Below, one piece after another: positions 8,745 through 17,851 of a DNA stretch of 64,000 nt (the first letter of the stretch is position 1; each line of letters starts with the position of its first letter). The translations under genes and the position numbers were made by a program. The notes beneath the pieces were generated by a model. That model had not been told where the DNA came from. It saw only the letters and a program-made list of their open reading frames with translations, and did no database searches. The DNA is from Phaeovulum veldkampii DSM 11550 (lineage in GTDB: Bacteria > Pseudomonadota > Alphaproteobacteria > Rhodobacterales > Rhodobacteraceae): contig NZ_PZKF01000001.1 of assembly GCF_003034995.1 (NCBI RefSeq), forward strand, positions 124,001-188,000, in the 5' to 3' direction.

Positions 8745-9530
8745 TCAGTCCAGATCGGTGAAAATATTGGCGCTGTCGCCAAAATCGACCTGATCGTGGG
8801 CTATGGTGCCCTCGTTGATGTCGCGCACCTCGACCCGACCATCGCCCTGCCCGATCACCACCACATCGCAAATGTCGATGAACAGGCCGTTTTCCACCAC
8901 GCCGGGGATCTGGTTCAGCACCAGCGCCAACTGCCGCGGATCGCCAATCCGGTTGAGGTGCAGATCGACGATGTAGTTGTTTTCATCGGTCAGGAACGGC
9001 TTTTGCCCGTTCAGCCGCAACGTCGTGGTGCGGCCCAGCACATCCATGCCGACCAGCGTTTCCTCGATCAGCGCGCGGGTGGTCTGCCAGCCGAACGGCA
9101 CCACCTCCACCGGCAGCGGGAAGGCACCCAGTTGCGCCACTTCCTTGGCCGCATCCGCGATGACCACCATCATGTCCGACGCGGTCGCCACGATCTTTTC
9201 CTGCAACAGCGCGCCGCCGCCACCCTTGATCAGGTTCAACTGGCCGTCGAATTCATCGGCGCCGTCGATGGTCACATCCAGCCATTTCGCCTCGTCCAGC
9301 GTCACCACCTCGATGCCCATCTGCCGCGCCAGATCTGCCGTCCGGGTCGAGGTCGGCACGCCCTTGATCTGCAAGCCCTCCTCGCGCACCATTTCGCCCA
9401 GGCAGCGCACCATCCACGCCGCGGTCGAGCCGGTGCCCAAGCCTACGCGCATGCCGTCTTCTACATATTGCACCGCGCGCTTTGCGGCGGCAAACTTGGC
9501 CTTGTCGATAGGGGACAGTTCTGCGGACAT
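8745..9530 (-). CDS. rpiA: Ribose-5-phosphate isomerase A
   Basis: Interconverts ribose-5-phosphate and ribulose-5-phosphate. The 261-aa protein shows the family motifs GLGTGSTA, DGADE and KGGGGALLQEK, which hold the phosphate and catalytic residues. The start at 9530 is set by the GAGGAG before it; the frame stays open far upstream across the opposite-strand rsmA, but that extension is not coding. It is followed immediately by gor and divergent from rsmA. Confidence 0.96.
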   Translation of the reverse strand: MSAELSPIDKAKFAAAKRAVQYVEDGMRVGLGTGSTAAWMVRCLGEMVREEGLQIKGVPTSTRTADLARQMGIEVVTLDEAKWLDVTIDGADEFDGQLNLIKGGGGALLQEKIVATASDMMVVIADAAKEVAQLGAFPLPVEVVPFGWQTTRALIEETLVGMDVLGRTTTLRLNGQKPFLTDENNYIVDLHLNRIGDPRQLALVLNQIPGVVENGLFIDICDVVVIGQGDGRVEVRDINEGTIAHDQVDFGDSANIFTDLD

Positions 9531-9686
9531 GGGGGGCTCCTCTTCCTCTCGCCCGGTTATAGGCAATCCCCGCCGCGCGTGCGAGGCAAAATTCATCCCC
9601 TTCTCCTTGCCTGCGCGTCGCATTTCAGCCGCGCAGAGCCGGGCGAACCGTGCTAAGGGGGCGCCCGGAAACGAGGGCGAGGCACC

Positions 9687-10529
9687 ATGAGCACCATCGA
9701 CGGACTGCCCCCCCTGCGCGCGGTGATCGCAGCGCATGGGCTGGTTGCGAAAAAGCAGCTGGGGCAGAATTTCCTGCTGGACCTGAACCTGACCGCCAAG
9801 ATCGCGCGCACCGCGGGCGATCTGGCCGCCTGCGACGTGCTGGAGGTCGGCCCCGGCCCCGGCGGGCTGACCCGTGGCCTGCTGGCCGAGGGCGCGCGCC
9901 ATGTGCTGGCGGTGGAAAAAGATGCCCGCTGCCTGCCCGCACTGGCCGAAATCGCCGCCGCCTATCCCGGCCGGCTGGAGGTGCTCAACGCAGACGCGCT
10001 CGACATCGACCCGCTGGCGCATCTGACGCCGCCGATCCGCATCGTGGCGAACCTGCCCTACAACGTCGGAACCGAGCTTCTGGTCCGCTGGCTGACACCG
10101 CCGGTCTGGCCCCCGGTCTGGCAAAGCCTGACCCTGATGTTCCAGAAAGAGGTGGCCGAACGGATCGTGGCCAAGCCCGGCTCCAAGGCCTACGGGCGGC
10201 TTGCGCTGCTGGCGCAGTGGCGCTGCGAGGCCAGGATCGTGATGACCCTGCCACCCGAGGCCTTCACCCCCGCGCCCAAGATCCATTCCGCCGTGGTGCA
10301 TCTGACGGCCCTGCCCCAGCCGCGCTATCCCGCCGATGCGGCCATCCTGTCGCGCGTGGTGGCCGCGGGGTTCAACCAACGCCGCAAGATGCTGCGCGCG
10401 GCGCTGAAAGGCATCGCCCCCGACATCGAGGCCCGGCTGGAGGCCGCCGGCATCGCCCCCACCCAGCGGGCCGAGGAAATCCCGCTGGAACGGTTCTGTG
10501 CGCTGGCGCGCGAGCTGGAACGGGGCTGA
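9687..10529 (+). CDS. rsmA: 16S rRNA (adenine1518/1519-N6)-dimethyltransferase
   Basis: Dimethylates two adjacent adenines in the 3' hairpin of 16S rRNA during 30S maturation. The 280-aa protein has an SAM-binding motif [12 protein letters not shown], the catalytic NLPYNVG and the family N-terminal LGQNFLLD. It is monocistronic, divergent from rpiA and convergent with the DUF4167 gene, with a terminator in between serving the latter. Confidence 0.96.
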   Translation: MSTIDGLPPLRAVIAAHGLVAKKQLGQNFLLDLNLTAKIARTAGDLAACDVLEVGPGPGGLTRGLLAEGARHVLAVEKDARCLPALAEIAAAYPGRLEVLNADALDIDPLAHLTPPIRIVANLPYNVGTELLVRWLTPPVWPPVWQSLTLMFQKEVAERIVAKPGSKAYGRLALLAQWRCEARIVMTLPPEAFTPAPKIHSAVVHLTALPQPRYPADAAILSRVVAAGFNQRRKMLRAALKGIAPDIEARLEAAGIAPTQRAEEIPLERFCALARELERG

Positions 10530-10530
10530 C

Positions 10531-10567
10531 ACGCAAACGAAAACCGCCGCACCCTCGGGCGCGGCGG
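10531..10567 (-). terminator. Rho-independent terminator of the DUF4167 gene
   Basis: CCGCCGC (10544-10550) pairs with GCGGCGG (10561-10567); on the minus strand it is followed by TTTTCGTTTG. It lies between the convergent rsmA and DUF4167 genes. Confidence 0.75.
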
Positions 10568-10586
10568 CTGTTCATCTCGGTTTGCC

Positions 10587-11417
10587 TTATTCGGCGGCGT
10601 CCGGTGCATCCTTGGGCGCAGCCGCCGCAGGCTCGGTCCCGGCCTCGGCCGCATCGGGGCGCGGCTTGCGCGGCGCGCGCGGGGGCCGCGGGGCGCGTGC
10701 GGGCTTGTCAGCAGCGGCAGGCTTGTCAGCAGCGGCAGGCTTGTCTGCGGGCGCCGCCTTGTCAGACGCGGCGGGCGCCTCGGGCGCGGGTGCCGCAACA
10801 GGCGCAGGCTCTCGCACCGGCCGCTCGGCCCGCTGTTCTGGCCGCTGTTCTGGCCGGTTGTCGGCCCGAGCATCGGGGCGGCGGTCGCCCGGCTTGCGCT
10901 CCGGGCGCGGGCCACGGTCATTGCGCCGCTCGGTCCGCTCTGCGCGTTCCTGCGCAGGCTCCTGCACACGCGCCTCGGGCGTTTCAACCAGCCCCGGCCC
11001 GTCCTCCTCGCCCCCGCGCATCAGCGGCGCCAGATCGGGCTGCTCGCCCTCTTCGATCCGCGCCTCGACCCGGTCGCGCGGCGTGTAGGTCGCGCCCCCA
11101 TTGCCATTGGCGCCGGTATGGCCATTGCCATTGCCCTGATGCGGCTGGCGGATTTCCTGCTCGCGCGCCATTTCGCGCTGCGCCTCGCCCAACATGCGGG
11201 TGTAATGCTCGGCGTGTTGCAGAAAGTTCTGCTCGGCCACGCGGTCGTTGCCCAGCTGCGCATCGCGCGCCAGCATCAGATATTTGTCGATGATCTGTTG
11301 CGGCGTGCCACGCACCTTGCCCTCGGGGCCCGAGCTGTCAAAGACGCGGTTGATGATATTACCGATGGAGCGCTGCCGGTTCGATTTCGAACGCGAACGG
11401 GATTTGGATGATCTCAT
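10587..11417 (-). CDS. DUF4167 domain-containing protein
   Basis: A 276-aa protein whose N-terminal 80 residues form the DUF4167 domain, beginning with a very basic Ser/Arg/Lys segment and containing the conserved region QQIIDKYLMLARDAQ. The rest is low complexity: Gly/Asn-rich, then Arg/Glu/Pro-rich, then a KPAAAD-type tandem repeat and an Ala/Pro/Arg tail. The basic N-terminus suggests nucleic-acid binding, but no function is established from sequence. The ATG at 11417 is chosen because the conserved domain starts there; a 262-bp non-coding leader precedes it. Confidence 0.88.
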   Translation of the reverse strand: MRSSKSRSRSKSNRQRSIGNIINRVFDSSGPEGKVRGTPQQIIDKYLMLARDAQLGNDRVAEQNFLQHAEHYTRMLGEAQREMAREQEIRQPHQGNGNGHTGANGNGGATYTPRDRVEARIEEGEQPDLAPLMRGGEEDGPGLVETPEARVQEPAQERAERTERRNDRGPRPERKPGDRRPDARADNRPEQRPEQRAERPVREPAPVAAPAPEAPAASDKAAPADKPAAADKPAAADKPARAPRPPRAPRKPRPDAAEAGTEPAAAAPKDAPDAAE

Positions 11418-11563
11418 GAGCTTTCGTGTGTTTGTGCCCCTGCGGGCTTTGGCCTTCGCCTGCCCCGCTGGTCGCCCGTGATCGCCGGGGCGATGGTCGG
11501 ACGCAGGACATGCAGTGAAAAGCTGACCCGTGCGGCGAAGCGCGCTCCGTCCGTCACGGGCCT

Positions 11564-11592
11564 GACTAACCACGACCTGCCACCGCTGACAA
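11564..11592 (-). promoter_or_regulatory. Candidate promoter of the DUF4167 gene
   Basis: TTGTCA (11587-11592) and TTAGTC (11564-11569) on the minus strand are spaced by 17 bases. Transcription from here would give a 5' leader of about 140 nt before the ATG at 11417. The rest of the 11418-11679 gap shows no gene. Confidence 0.35.
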
Positions 11593-11679
11593 GCCGAATC
11601 TTCGCAAAACCGTGACACTCGGGCCCCAAGCGGGCAAAATGGCCGGATGCAGCGGCGAAAGGGCGCAGATTGGCCCCGC

Positions 11680-12513
11680 TCAGGCCGGGCCGTGCCCGAT
11701 CACCACGCGGTCACGGCCATCCAGATCGGGGCGCACCAGCACCCGCGCCAGCCCCGACTCGGCCATCATGGCGGCGACTGCCGGGCCTTGCGTGGGGCCG
11801 ATCTCGACCATCAGCCGCCCCCCCGGCGCCAGATGCGCCCCGGCCCCCGCCAGCAGCGCGCGGTAGGCATCCAGCCCGTCGCCGCCGGGACTCAGCGCCA
11901 GATGTGGCTCCCAGTCGCGCACCTCGGGGGCAAGGCCCGCCATCTCATCGGCGGCGATATAGGGCGGGTTCGACACGATCAGATCGAACCGCCCCGCCAC
12001 CGCCCCCCACCAGTCCGACACCGCAAACTCTGCGCGCGCCGCCACCCCCAGCGCCACGGCATTGTCGCGCGCCACCGCCAGCGCGGCGGGCGAAAGATCG
12101 ACCCCCAGCCCCGAGGCCATGGGCCGGTCTGCCAGCAGCGACAGCAGGATGCAGCCTGTGCCGGTGCCCAGATCCAGCACCCGCAGGAACGCCCCCTCCA
12201 GCGCGGCCGCCACCAGCGTCTCGGTTTCGGGGCGCGGGTCCAGCGTGTCGCGCGTGACACGAAAGCCCCGGCCCCAGAAGTCGCGGGCACCGACGATCTG
12301 GCTCACCGGCTGGCGCGCGGCCCGCGCGGCCAGGGCTGCGTCAAACGCCGCCGCCTGCGGCGCGGTCAGCGCATCGGCCAGATGCAGCGTCAGCCGGTCG
12401 GGCGCCACCCCCAGGGCATGGGCCAACAACCTGCGCGCATCGCGCGCCGCACTCTCGATCCCGGCAGCACCCAACCGCGCGACGGCCGCTCGCAGCGCCT
12501 GATCGGCGGTCAC
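11680..12513 (-). CDS. prmC: Peptide chain release factor N5-glutamine methyltransferase
   Basis: Methylates the glutamine of the GGQ motif of release factors, raising termination efficiency. The 277-aa protein has a helical N-terminal domain, the SAM-binding motif [15 protein letters not shown] and the catalytic NPPY. It overlaps prfA by 4 bases (ATGA), so enzyme and substrate are made from one transcript and are translationally coupled. Confidence 0.96.
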   Translation of the reverse strand: MTADQALRAAVARLGAAGIESAARDARRLLAHALGVAPDRLTLHLADALTAPQAAAFDAALAARAARQPVSQIVGARDFWGRGFRVTRDTLDPRPETETLVAAALEGAFLRVLDLGTGTGCILLSLLADRPMASGLGVDLSPAALAVARDNAVALGVAARAEFAVSDWWGAVAGRFDLIVSNPPYIAADEMAGLAPEVRDWEPHLALSPGGDGLDAYRALLAGAGAHLAPGGRLMVEIGPTQGPAVAAMMAESGLARVLVRPDLDGRDRVVIGHGPA

Positions 12514-13565
12514 GCCTCCATCTCCGCCAGTTTCGCGGCCTGATCATGGGCCACCAGCGCGTCGATCACCTCGCCCAGATCGCCCGCCATGATCTGCGCC
12601 AGCGCATACAGCGTCAGGTTGATCCGGTGATCTGTCATCCGGCCTTGGGGAAAGTTGTAGGTGCGGATGCGTTCGCTGCGGTCGCCACTGCCCACCTGCG
12701 CCTTGCGATCCGCCGCCCGCGCCGCATCGGCCCGACCGCGCTCCATGTCATAAAGACGCGCGCGCAGCACGGCCATCGCATTGGCGCGGTTCTGGTGCTG
12801 CGATTTTTCCGAACTCGTCACCACGATCCCGGTGGGGATATGGGTGATCCGCACCGCCGAGTCGGTGGTGTTCACATGCTGCCCGCCCGCCCCGCTGGCG
12901 CGCATCGTGTCGATGCGGATATCGCTGGCGGGGATGTCGATATCGACCTCCTCGGCCTCGGGCAGAACCGCCACGGTGGCCGCCGAAGTATGGATGCGCC
13001 CACCCGCCTCGGTCGCGGGCACACGCTGCACCCGATGCACGCCGGATTCGTATTTCAGCCGGGCAAAGACGCCCTCGCCCGCGATCCGCGCCACCGCCTC
13101 CTTGACGCCGCCCAGCTCCGTTTCCGACAATTCCAGAATCTGGAACTGCCAGCCCATCGTCTCTGCATGGCGCTGATACATGCGCAAAAGATCGGCAGCG
13201 AACAGCGCCGCCTCTTCGCCGCCGGTGCCAGGGCGGATTTCCATGATGGCGGGGCGCGCATCGGCGGCATCGCGCGGCAACAGCGCGATCCGCAGCGCCT
13301 CTTCCAGCGCGGGCAGCGTGTCCTTCAGCCGCGCCACCTCTTCTTCGGCCAGCGCCCGCATCTCGGGGTCGGCGCGCATCGCCTCGGCCTCGGCCAGATC
13401 AGCCAACCCTTGCTGCCAGGCCGCGATCTGCGCCACCACCGGCTTGAGATCGGAATATTCGCGCGACAGCACGGCAATGTCGGCCGCCGACGTGCCCGCC
13501 GACAGCTTGGCTTCGAGAAACTCGAAGCGCCGGGTAATCTGATCAAGCTTGTCCTGCGGCAGCAT
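12510..13565 (-). CDS. prfA: Peptide chain release factor 1
   Basis: Recognises UAA and UAG stop codons and triggers peptide release. The 351-aa protein has the codon-reading tripeptide PAT at 183-185 and the catalytic GGQ at 227-229; Q229 is the target of PrmC encoded directly downstream. Length is normal. A strong terminator separates it from the peroxidase gene upstream. Confidence 0.97.
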   Translation of the reverse strand: MLPQDKLDQITRRFEFLEAKLSAGTSAADIAVLSREYSDLKPVVAQIAAWQQGLADLAEAEAMRADPEMRALAEEEVARLKDTLPALEEALRIALLPRDAADARPAIMEIRPGTGGEEAALFAADLLRMYQRHAETMGWQFQILELSETELGGVKEAVARIAGEGVFARLKYESGVHRVQRVPATEAGGRIHTSAATVAVLPEAEEVDIDIPASDIRIDTMRASGAGGQHVNTTDSAVRITHIPTGIVVTSSEKSQHQNRANAMAVLRARLYDMERGRADAARAADRKAQVGSGDRSERIRTYNFPQGRMTDHRINLTLYALAQIMAGDLGEVIDALVAHDQAAKLAEMEA

Positions 13566-13611
13566 GGCCGCGATGTGGCCCGAAGCCCGGCCCGGGTCAA
13601 GAGGCCGCGCG

Positions 13612-13645
13612 CGCCAAACAAAAGGGCGCGGGTTTCCCCGCGCCC
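13612..13645 (-). terminator. Rho-independent terminator of the cytochrome c peroxidase gene
   Basis: A 9-bp GC stem (13624-13632 with 13637-13645) is followed on the minus strand by TTTTGTTTGG. It lies 24 bases after the peroxidase stop and before prfA. Confidence 0.8.
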
Positions 13646-13668
13646 TCAGTTGCCCGTTCGGGGCAATC

Positions 13669-14712
13669 TTACATCGGCGCCGGCCGCGGCGTGGACGAGG
13701 TGCGCACCGGCAGCAGCGGATGCTCGACCTTCGGCTGCTCGCCGGTCAGCGTGGTCAGGAAGGCCACCATGTCGTTGACCTGATCATCGGTCAGTTCGGC
13801 ACCCAATTGCGAGTTTGCCATGATCGACACGGCCTCGGTCAGATCCCACACCTTGCCGGTGTGGAAATAGGGCGCGGTAATGGCAATGTTGCGCAGCGGG
13901 GCAGCGCGGAACACATATTCCTCGCCCGCGGTTTCGGTCACGGTAAAGCGGCCCTTGTCGCCCTCGGGCAGGATTTCCGCGCCCGGTTTTTCGACAACGC
14001 CGAACGGGTAGTAGCCGTTCCCGCCCAGGTTGATGCCCGAATGGCACGACGCGCAGCCGGTATCCATGAACAGCGCCAGACCGCGTTTTTCCTGCTCGTT
14101 GATCGCGCCGTCCTGCCCCATCAGGAACTGGTCAAACCGCGAGTTCGGCGTGATCAGCGTGGCCTCGAAAGCTTCGATGGCGGTGGCGAAATTGTCAAAG
14201 GTGATCGGATCGGCTTCCCCCGGGAAGGCCGCCTTGAACGCCTCCACATAGCCCGGCATCGAGGCCAGCGTGGCCTCCACGTTTTCGGGGGTGTTGTTCA
14301 TCTCGACGCCCGCCTGCACCGGCCCCTTGGCCTGATCGGCCAGCGTATCGGCCCGACCGTCCCAGAACTGGGCGATGTTGAAGATGGCGTTCAGCATGGT
14401 CGGCGCGTTGCGCGGCCCGGCCTGCCAGCCATGCCCGACCGAGGTTTCCAGCCCGTCAACCCCGCCGATGCCCACGTTGTGGCACGACTGGCACGAGAAC
14501 AGCCCCGATTTCGACATCCGCGGATCAAAAAACAGCATCGCGCCCAGATCAATCCGGTCACGGGTCAGCATGTTGCCTTCCGGCACGGGCGGCTGCATCG
14601 GGATAGCTTCAAAGATGTCCCGCGCCGCCTCGCGCAGGGCTGCATCATCAGCGAATGCCGGCGCACCCAGCGCCACCGCAATGGCCAGTGTGGATGCGAA
14701 ATAGCGTTTCAT
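13669..14712 (-). CDS. Di-haem cytochrome c peroxidase
   Basis: A periplasmic enzyme of the CcpA/MauG superfamily that reduces hydrogen peroxide with electrons from c-type cytochromes. The 347-aa protein has a signal peptide (about 1-21, APAFA) and two haem-binding CXXCH motifs at 74-78 (CQSCH) and 220-224 (CASCH); the region [11 protein letters not shown] is typical of bacterial peroxidases, which favours CcpA over MauG. GGAGGA precedes the ATG. An FNR-type box 63-76 bp upstream with class II spacing suggests induction at low oxygen. Confidence 0.92.
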   Translation of the reverse strand: MKRYFASTLAIAVALGAPAFADDAALREAARDIFEAIPMQPPVPEGNMLTRDRIDLGAMLFFDPRMSKSGLFSCQSCHNVGIGGVDGLETSVGHGWQAGPRNAPTMLNAIFNIAQFWDGRADTLADQAKGPVQAGVEMNNTPENVEATLASMPGYVEAFKAAFPGEADPITFDNFATAIEAFEATLITPNSRFDQFLMGQDGAINEQEKRGLALFMDTGCASCHSGINLGGNGYYPFGVVEKPGAEILPEGDKGRFTVTETAGEEYVFRAAPLRNIAITAPYFHTGKVWDLTEAVSIMANSQLGAELTDDQVNDMVAFLTTLTGEQPKVEHPLLPVRTSSTPRPAPM

Positions 14713-14746
14713 GGCTTGGTCCTCCGTAGCCGCGTTATGTGGAATA

Positions 14747-14752
14747 ATTCTA
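14747..14752 (-). promoter_or_regulatory. Candidate -10 element of the peroxidase promoter
   Basis: TAGAAT on the minus strand. Transcription would begin near 14740, about 41.5 bases from the centre of the FNR-type box at 14775-14788, the spacing of class II FNR-activated promoters. Confidence 0.5.
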
Positions 14753-14774
14753 GGTCAAGAATCCGTGATCGCAT

Positions 14775-14788
14775 TTGATCTAGATCAG
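14775..14788. promoter_or_regulatory. FNR/FnrL-type binding site
   Basis: TTGAT-CTAG-ATCAG matches the FNR consensus TTGAT-N4-ATCAA at 9 of 10 defined bases. It lies between the divergent peroxidase (minus) and agmatinase (plus) genes; geometry supports activation of the peroxidase. Confidence 0.65.
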
Positions 14789-14880
14789 ATACCTCTTTGC
14801 GAAGCCGCAAAAACTTGACCGAACGGTCGGCTTCGGGCAGCGTAAAACGGGGCGCCCCGCCGCCCCGGAAAGCAGGACAG

Positions 14881-15843
14881 ATGGCTCTGGAAGACGCGAA
14901 AAAACAGGTAGATACGGCCTTCACCCGCAGCGATCTGCGCGGCCTCAGCTTTGAAAATGCCTTCGGCGGGGCGACCAGTTTTCTGCGCCGAAAATATACG
15001 AAAGATTTGAGCGGCGTCGATCTCGCCGTCACCGGCGTGCCCTTCGATCAGGCGGTGACGCACCGCCCCGGCACCCGTTTCGGCCCCCGCGCGATCCGCG
15101 AGGCCAGCACCCTTCAGGCCTTCGATGCGCCCTTCGGCTGGGGCTATGACCCGATGTTGTCGCTGAACGTGGTCGATTACGGCGACCTGGCCTTCGATTA
15201 CGCCAAGGTTGGCGATTTTCCCGCCGCGGTCACAGCCCATATCCGCACCATTCTGGCCGCAGGCGCCGGCAGCGTGACGCTGGGGGGCGATCATTTCATC
15301 ACCCTGCCGATCCTGCGCGCCTATGCGGAAAGATTCGGGCCAATGGCGCTGATCCAGTTCGACGCGCATTCCGACACCTGGGCCGATGACGACATGGCCC
15401 GCATCGACCACGGCACCTTTCTGTATAAGGCGATCCGGCAGGGTCTGGTCGATCCTGCCGCCACCGTCTCGGTTGGCATCCGCACTGACAACCCCGACAC
15501 TTTGGGCGTGACGATCCTTGATGCGCCCTTCGTGCATCAGGCGGGTGTGGCCGAAACCGTGGCACGCATCCGCGCCGGGGTGGGCGACCGGCCCTGCTAT
15601 ATCACCTTCGACATCGACTGCCTCGACCCGGCCTTTGCCCCCGGCACCGGCACTCCGGTCTGGGGCGGCTTGGCCAGTTGGCAGGCTGCGGCCCTCTTGC
15701 GCGGGCTGGCCGGGGTGAACATGATGGGCGGCGATATCGTCGAGGTTTCGCCCCCCTACGATACCACCGGCGCCACGGCGATCGCCGGCGCCCATGTCGC
15801 GATGGAACTGATCGCCCTTTATGGATGGAGCCGCAGACCATGA
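14881..15843 (+). CDS. speB: Agmatinase
   Basis: A di-manganese ureohydrolase that converts agmatine to putrescine and urea. The 320-aa protein has the metal ligands in GGDH (H138), DAHSD (D161, H163, D165) and DIDCLD (D244, D246). The N-terminal 40 residues before the core and the GTGTPVWGG segment fit agmatinases better than arginases; the real substrate could be another guanidino compound. The start at 14881 has only a weak AGGAC before it. Its stop overlaps the following DUF1499 gene by 4 bases. Confidence 0.88.
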   Translation: MALEDAKKQVDTAFTRSDLRGLSFENAFGGATSFLRRKYTKDLSGVDLAVTGVPFDQAVTHRPGTRFGPRAIREASTLQAFDAPFGWGYDPMLSLNVVDYGDLAFDYAKVGDFPAAVTAHIRTILAAGAGSVTLGGDHFITLPILRAYAERFGPMALIQFDAHSDTWADDDMARIDHGTFLYKAIRQGLVDPAATVSVGIRTDNPDTLGVTILDAPFVHQAGVAETVARIRAGVGDRPCYITFDIDCLDPAFAPGTGTPVWGGLASWQAAALLRGLAGVNMMGGDIVEVSPPYDTTGATAIAGAHVAMELIALYGWSRRP

Positions 15844-16328
15844 TGACCAAGACATTCCTGTTTGCGCTGTTTGTCGTGCTGGCCATTGCCGCGGGCATGG
15901 CCTGGGTGCGGCTGGCCCCGCTCGATGCGACGCTGTGGCATGTGAACCCCGCCATCGCGATCAAACGCGACAGCCCCAACGACTACCTTCTGCGTCCCGT
16001 GGGCGGGACGGGCGGCGATGCCGTGGCCCCGGTCTGGGCGACCGATCCGGTCACTCTGGCGCAGCGGCTGGTGGCGGCGGCGCTGGCCGAGCCGCGCACC
16101 CGCATTCTGGCGGGCGGCGCCGATCAGGGCTTTGTGACGCTGGTGCAGCGCTCGGCGCTCTGGGGCTTTCCCGACATGATCTCGATCCGCACCGATGCTG
16201 CCCCCGGCGGCGCCACCGCGGCGATCTGGTCGCGCGCGCGCTTTGGCTATTCCGACATGGGGGTCAACGAAGCGCGGGTGCAACGCTGGCTTGCCGCGGC
16301 AACCGAGGGGCTGGCGGTCGCGCCCTGA
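15840..16328 (+). CDS. DUF1499 family membrane-anchored protein
   Basis: A 162-aa protein with one N-terminal hydrophobic helix (about 4-23), then a soluble domain resembling DUF1499 (ending with SRARFGYSDMGVNEARVQRWL). The ATG overlaps the agmatinase stop (ATGA), implying translational coupling. Biological role unknown; there is no motif that links it to polyamines other than its position. Confidence 0.82.
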   Translation: MMTKTFLFALFVVLAIAAGMAWVRLAPLDATLWHVNPAIAIKRDSPNDYLLRPVGGTGGDAVAPVWATDPVTLAQRLVAAALAEPRTRILAGGADQGFVTLVQRSALWGFPDMISIRTDAAPGGATAAIWSRARFGYSDMGVNEARVQRWLAAATEGLAVAP

Positions 16329-16340
16329 GCTGTCGCGCCA

Positions 16341-16376
16341 AACGAAAACGGGGCGGGCACATGGCCCACCCCGTTT
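16341..16376. terminator. Bidirectional terminator between DUF1499 and cspA
   Basis: A 13-bp stem with one mismatch (16346-16358 with 16364-16376) and a 5-base loop. On the minus strand it is followed by TTTTCGTTTGG and so terminates cspA; the plus side ends in TTT. Confidence 0.8.
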
Positions 16377-16398
16377 CCAAGTCCCGGTGAGCCGTCAC

Positions 16399-16605
16399 TC
16401 AGGCCAGCGCGAGGTTGGTCGCCGATTCGCGACCATCACGGCTGGTTTCGATGTCGAAGGTCACTTTCTGACCGTCGTTCAGGGCACGGATGCCCGCGCG
16501 CTCAACGGCCGAGATGTGCACGAACACGTCTTTCTTGCCGCCATCCGGCGCGATGAAGCCGTAGCCTTTGGTCGAGTTGAACCACTTCACGGAGCCAGTA
16601 GCCAT
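16399..16605 (-). CDS. cspA: Cold-shock domain protein (CspA family)
   Basis: A 68-aa single OB-fold RNA chaperone with RNP1 (KGYGFIAPDGG) and RNP2 (VFVHIS). A strong AAGGAG sits 9 bases before the ATG. A promoter about 120 bp upstream would give a 5' leader of around 113 nt, a common feature of cold-shock genes. The gene is followed by a strong terminator. Confidence 0.95.
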   Translation of the reverse strand: MATGSVKWFNSTKGYGFIAPDGGKKDVFVHISAVERAGIRALNDGQKVTFDIETSRDGRESATNLALA

Positions 16606-16724
16606 CGTGATATCTCCTTCAATATGCCACCCGCACCATTGCGGCGGCCCGGCTCAGTCAGGGCAGAATCGAAAGACTGACCGATGAAGGAACAGCGGGT
16701 CGATAACTGTAACGTCGCCCCGTT

Positions 16725-16753
16725 GCGATACCAGCATTTCCGGCAAAATGCAA
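16725..16753 (-). promoter_or_regulatory. Candidate cspA promoter
   Basis: TTGCAT (16748-16753) and TATCGC (16725-16730) on the minus strand with a 17-base spacer. The predicted start near 16718 leaves a leader of about 113 nt, which could fold for temperature control. The 16606-16858 gap otherwise contains no gene. Confidence 0.4.
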
Positions 16754-16858
16754 GCCACCTCTGCGCCCCCTCCCCAACGCACCCCGCGCAAACGGGCATT
16801 TCTCGCCTGTATTTTTGCCCCGCAGACGCTAGGCTGTGGCAAAAGCAAAGAGGACAGA

Positions 16859-17785
16859 ATGACCGGCACCTGCATCCTGATCGGCGCGCCTCTGGCCTGC
16901 GGCCAGCGCGACCCCGGCTGCGTAATGGGGCCTGCGGCCTACCGCGTCGCTGGGCTTGCGGCAGCACTGGCCGACCTCGGCCACCGGGTCGAGGACCGGG
17001 GCGACGTGACCCCGCCCCCGGTATCCGCCACCACCTGCACCAACCCCGCCGTGCGCGAACTGGGCGCAACGCTGGCCTGGACCGAGGCACTCGCCCAGAC
17101 CGCACAAACCGCAATGCCCCAGGGCGTGCCGATCTTTCTGGGCGGCGATCACGCGCTGTCGCTCGGCTCTGTCGCGGGGGTCGCGGCCCATGCTGCGGCG
17201 GTCGGTCGGCCGCTGTTCCTGCTGTGGCTCGACGCACATACCGACTTTCACACGCTGACCACCACCACCTCGGGCAATCTGCACGGCACCCCCGTAGCCT
17301 ATGCTGCGGGCCTGCCGGGCTTTGCTCCGTTCCCGCCCTTCCCGGCGCCGATCCCGGCCGAAAACATCTGCCTTTTTGGCATCCGCTCGGTCGATCCTGC
17401 CGAACAGGCCGCCCTGCACGCCCACGCCATTCAGCCGGTGGATATGCGCGCGCTTGACGAACAGGGCGTGTCGGCCCCGCTCCGCGCCTTTCTGGCCCGC
17501 GTCGCGGCGGCGGGCGGGCTGCTGCATGTCTCGCTCGATGTCGATTTCCTCGACCCCGCCATCGCCCCGGCGGTCGGCACCACCGTTCCCGGCGGCGCCA
17601 CCTTCCGCGAGGCGCATCTGGTGATGGAGCTGTTGCACGAATCCGGTCTCGTGACCTCGCTCGATCTGGTCGAACTCAACCCCTTCCTCGATGAAAAGGG
17701 CCGCAGCGCCCGGCTGATGGTCGATCTGGTGGCCAGCCTGATGGGCCGCAAGGTCTTCGACCGGCCCACCCGCAGCCTCGACTGA
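16859..17785 (+). CDS. rocF: Arginase
   Basis: Hydrolyses arginine to ornithine and urea. The 308-aa protein has metal ligands H98 (GGDH), D125/H127/D129 (DAHTD) and D227/D229 (DVDFLD), and the arginase-specific SGNLHGTPV substrate loop, which distinguishes it from the agmatinase 1 kb upstream. The start at 16859 follows AGGAC. A GAAATATCC-hairpin element follows the stop and may end transcription. Ornithine made here can feed the decarboxylase at 27.4 kb. Confidence 0.93.
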   Translation: MTGTCILIGAPLACGQRDPGCVMGPAAYRVAGLAAALADLGHRVEDRGDVTPPPVSATTCTNPAVRELGATLAWTEALAQTAQTAMPQGVPIFLGGDHALSLGSVAGVAAHAAAVGRPLFLLWLDAHTDFHTLTTTTSGNLHGTPVAYAAGLPGFAPFPPFPAPIPAENICLFGIRSVDPAEQAALHAHAIQPVDMRALDEQGVSAPLRAFLARVAAAGGLLHVSLDVDFLDPAIAPAVGTTVPGGATFREAHLVMELLHESGLVTSLDLVELNPFLDEKGRSARLMVDLVASLMGRKVFDRPTRSLD

Positions 17786-17788
17786 CCC

Positions 17789-17841
17789 TTTCATCTTGGC
17801 CGAAATATCCTCGGGGGGCACGGGGGGCAGACAGCCCCCCG
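17789..17841 (+). repeat. GAAATATCC-family intergenic element
   Basis: TTTCATCTTGGC, then CGAAATATCC, a run of G, then an 8-bp hairpin (17821-17828 with 17834-17841). It lies between the convergent arginase and transaminase genes and could act as a terminator. Confidence 0.65.
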
Positions 17842-17851
17842 CTCCGTCCCG

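Noticed and set aside
8745-10532. Extension of rpiA to 595 codons through the rsmA region
   Set aside because: The isomerase starts at 9530 with a good ribosome-binding site; the upstream part is antisense to rsmA and not conserved.
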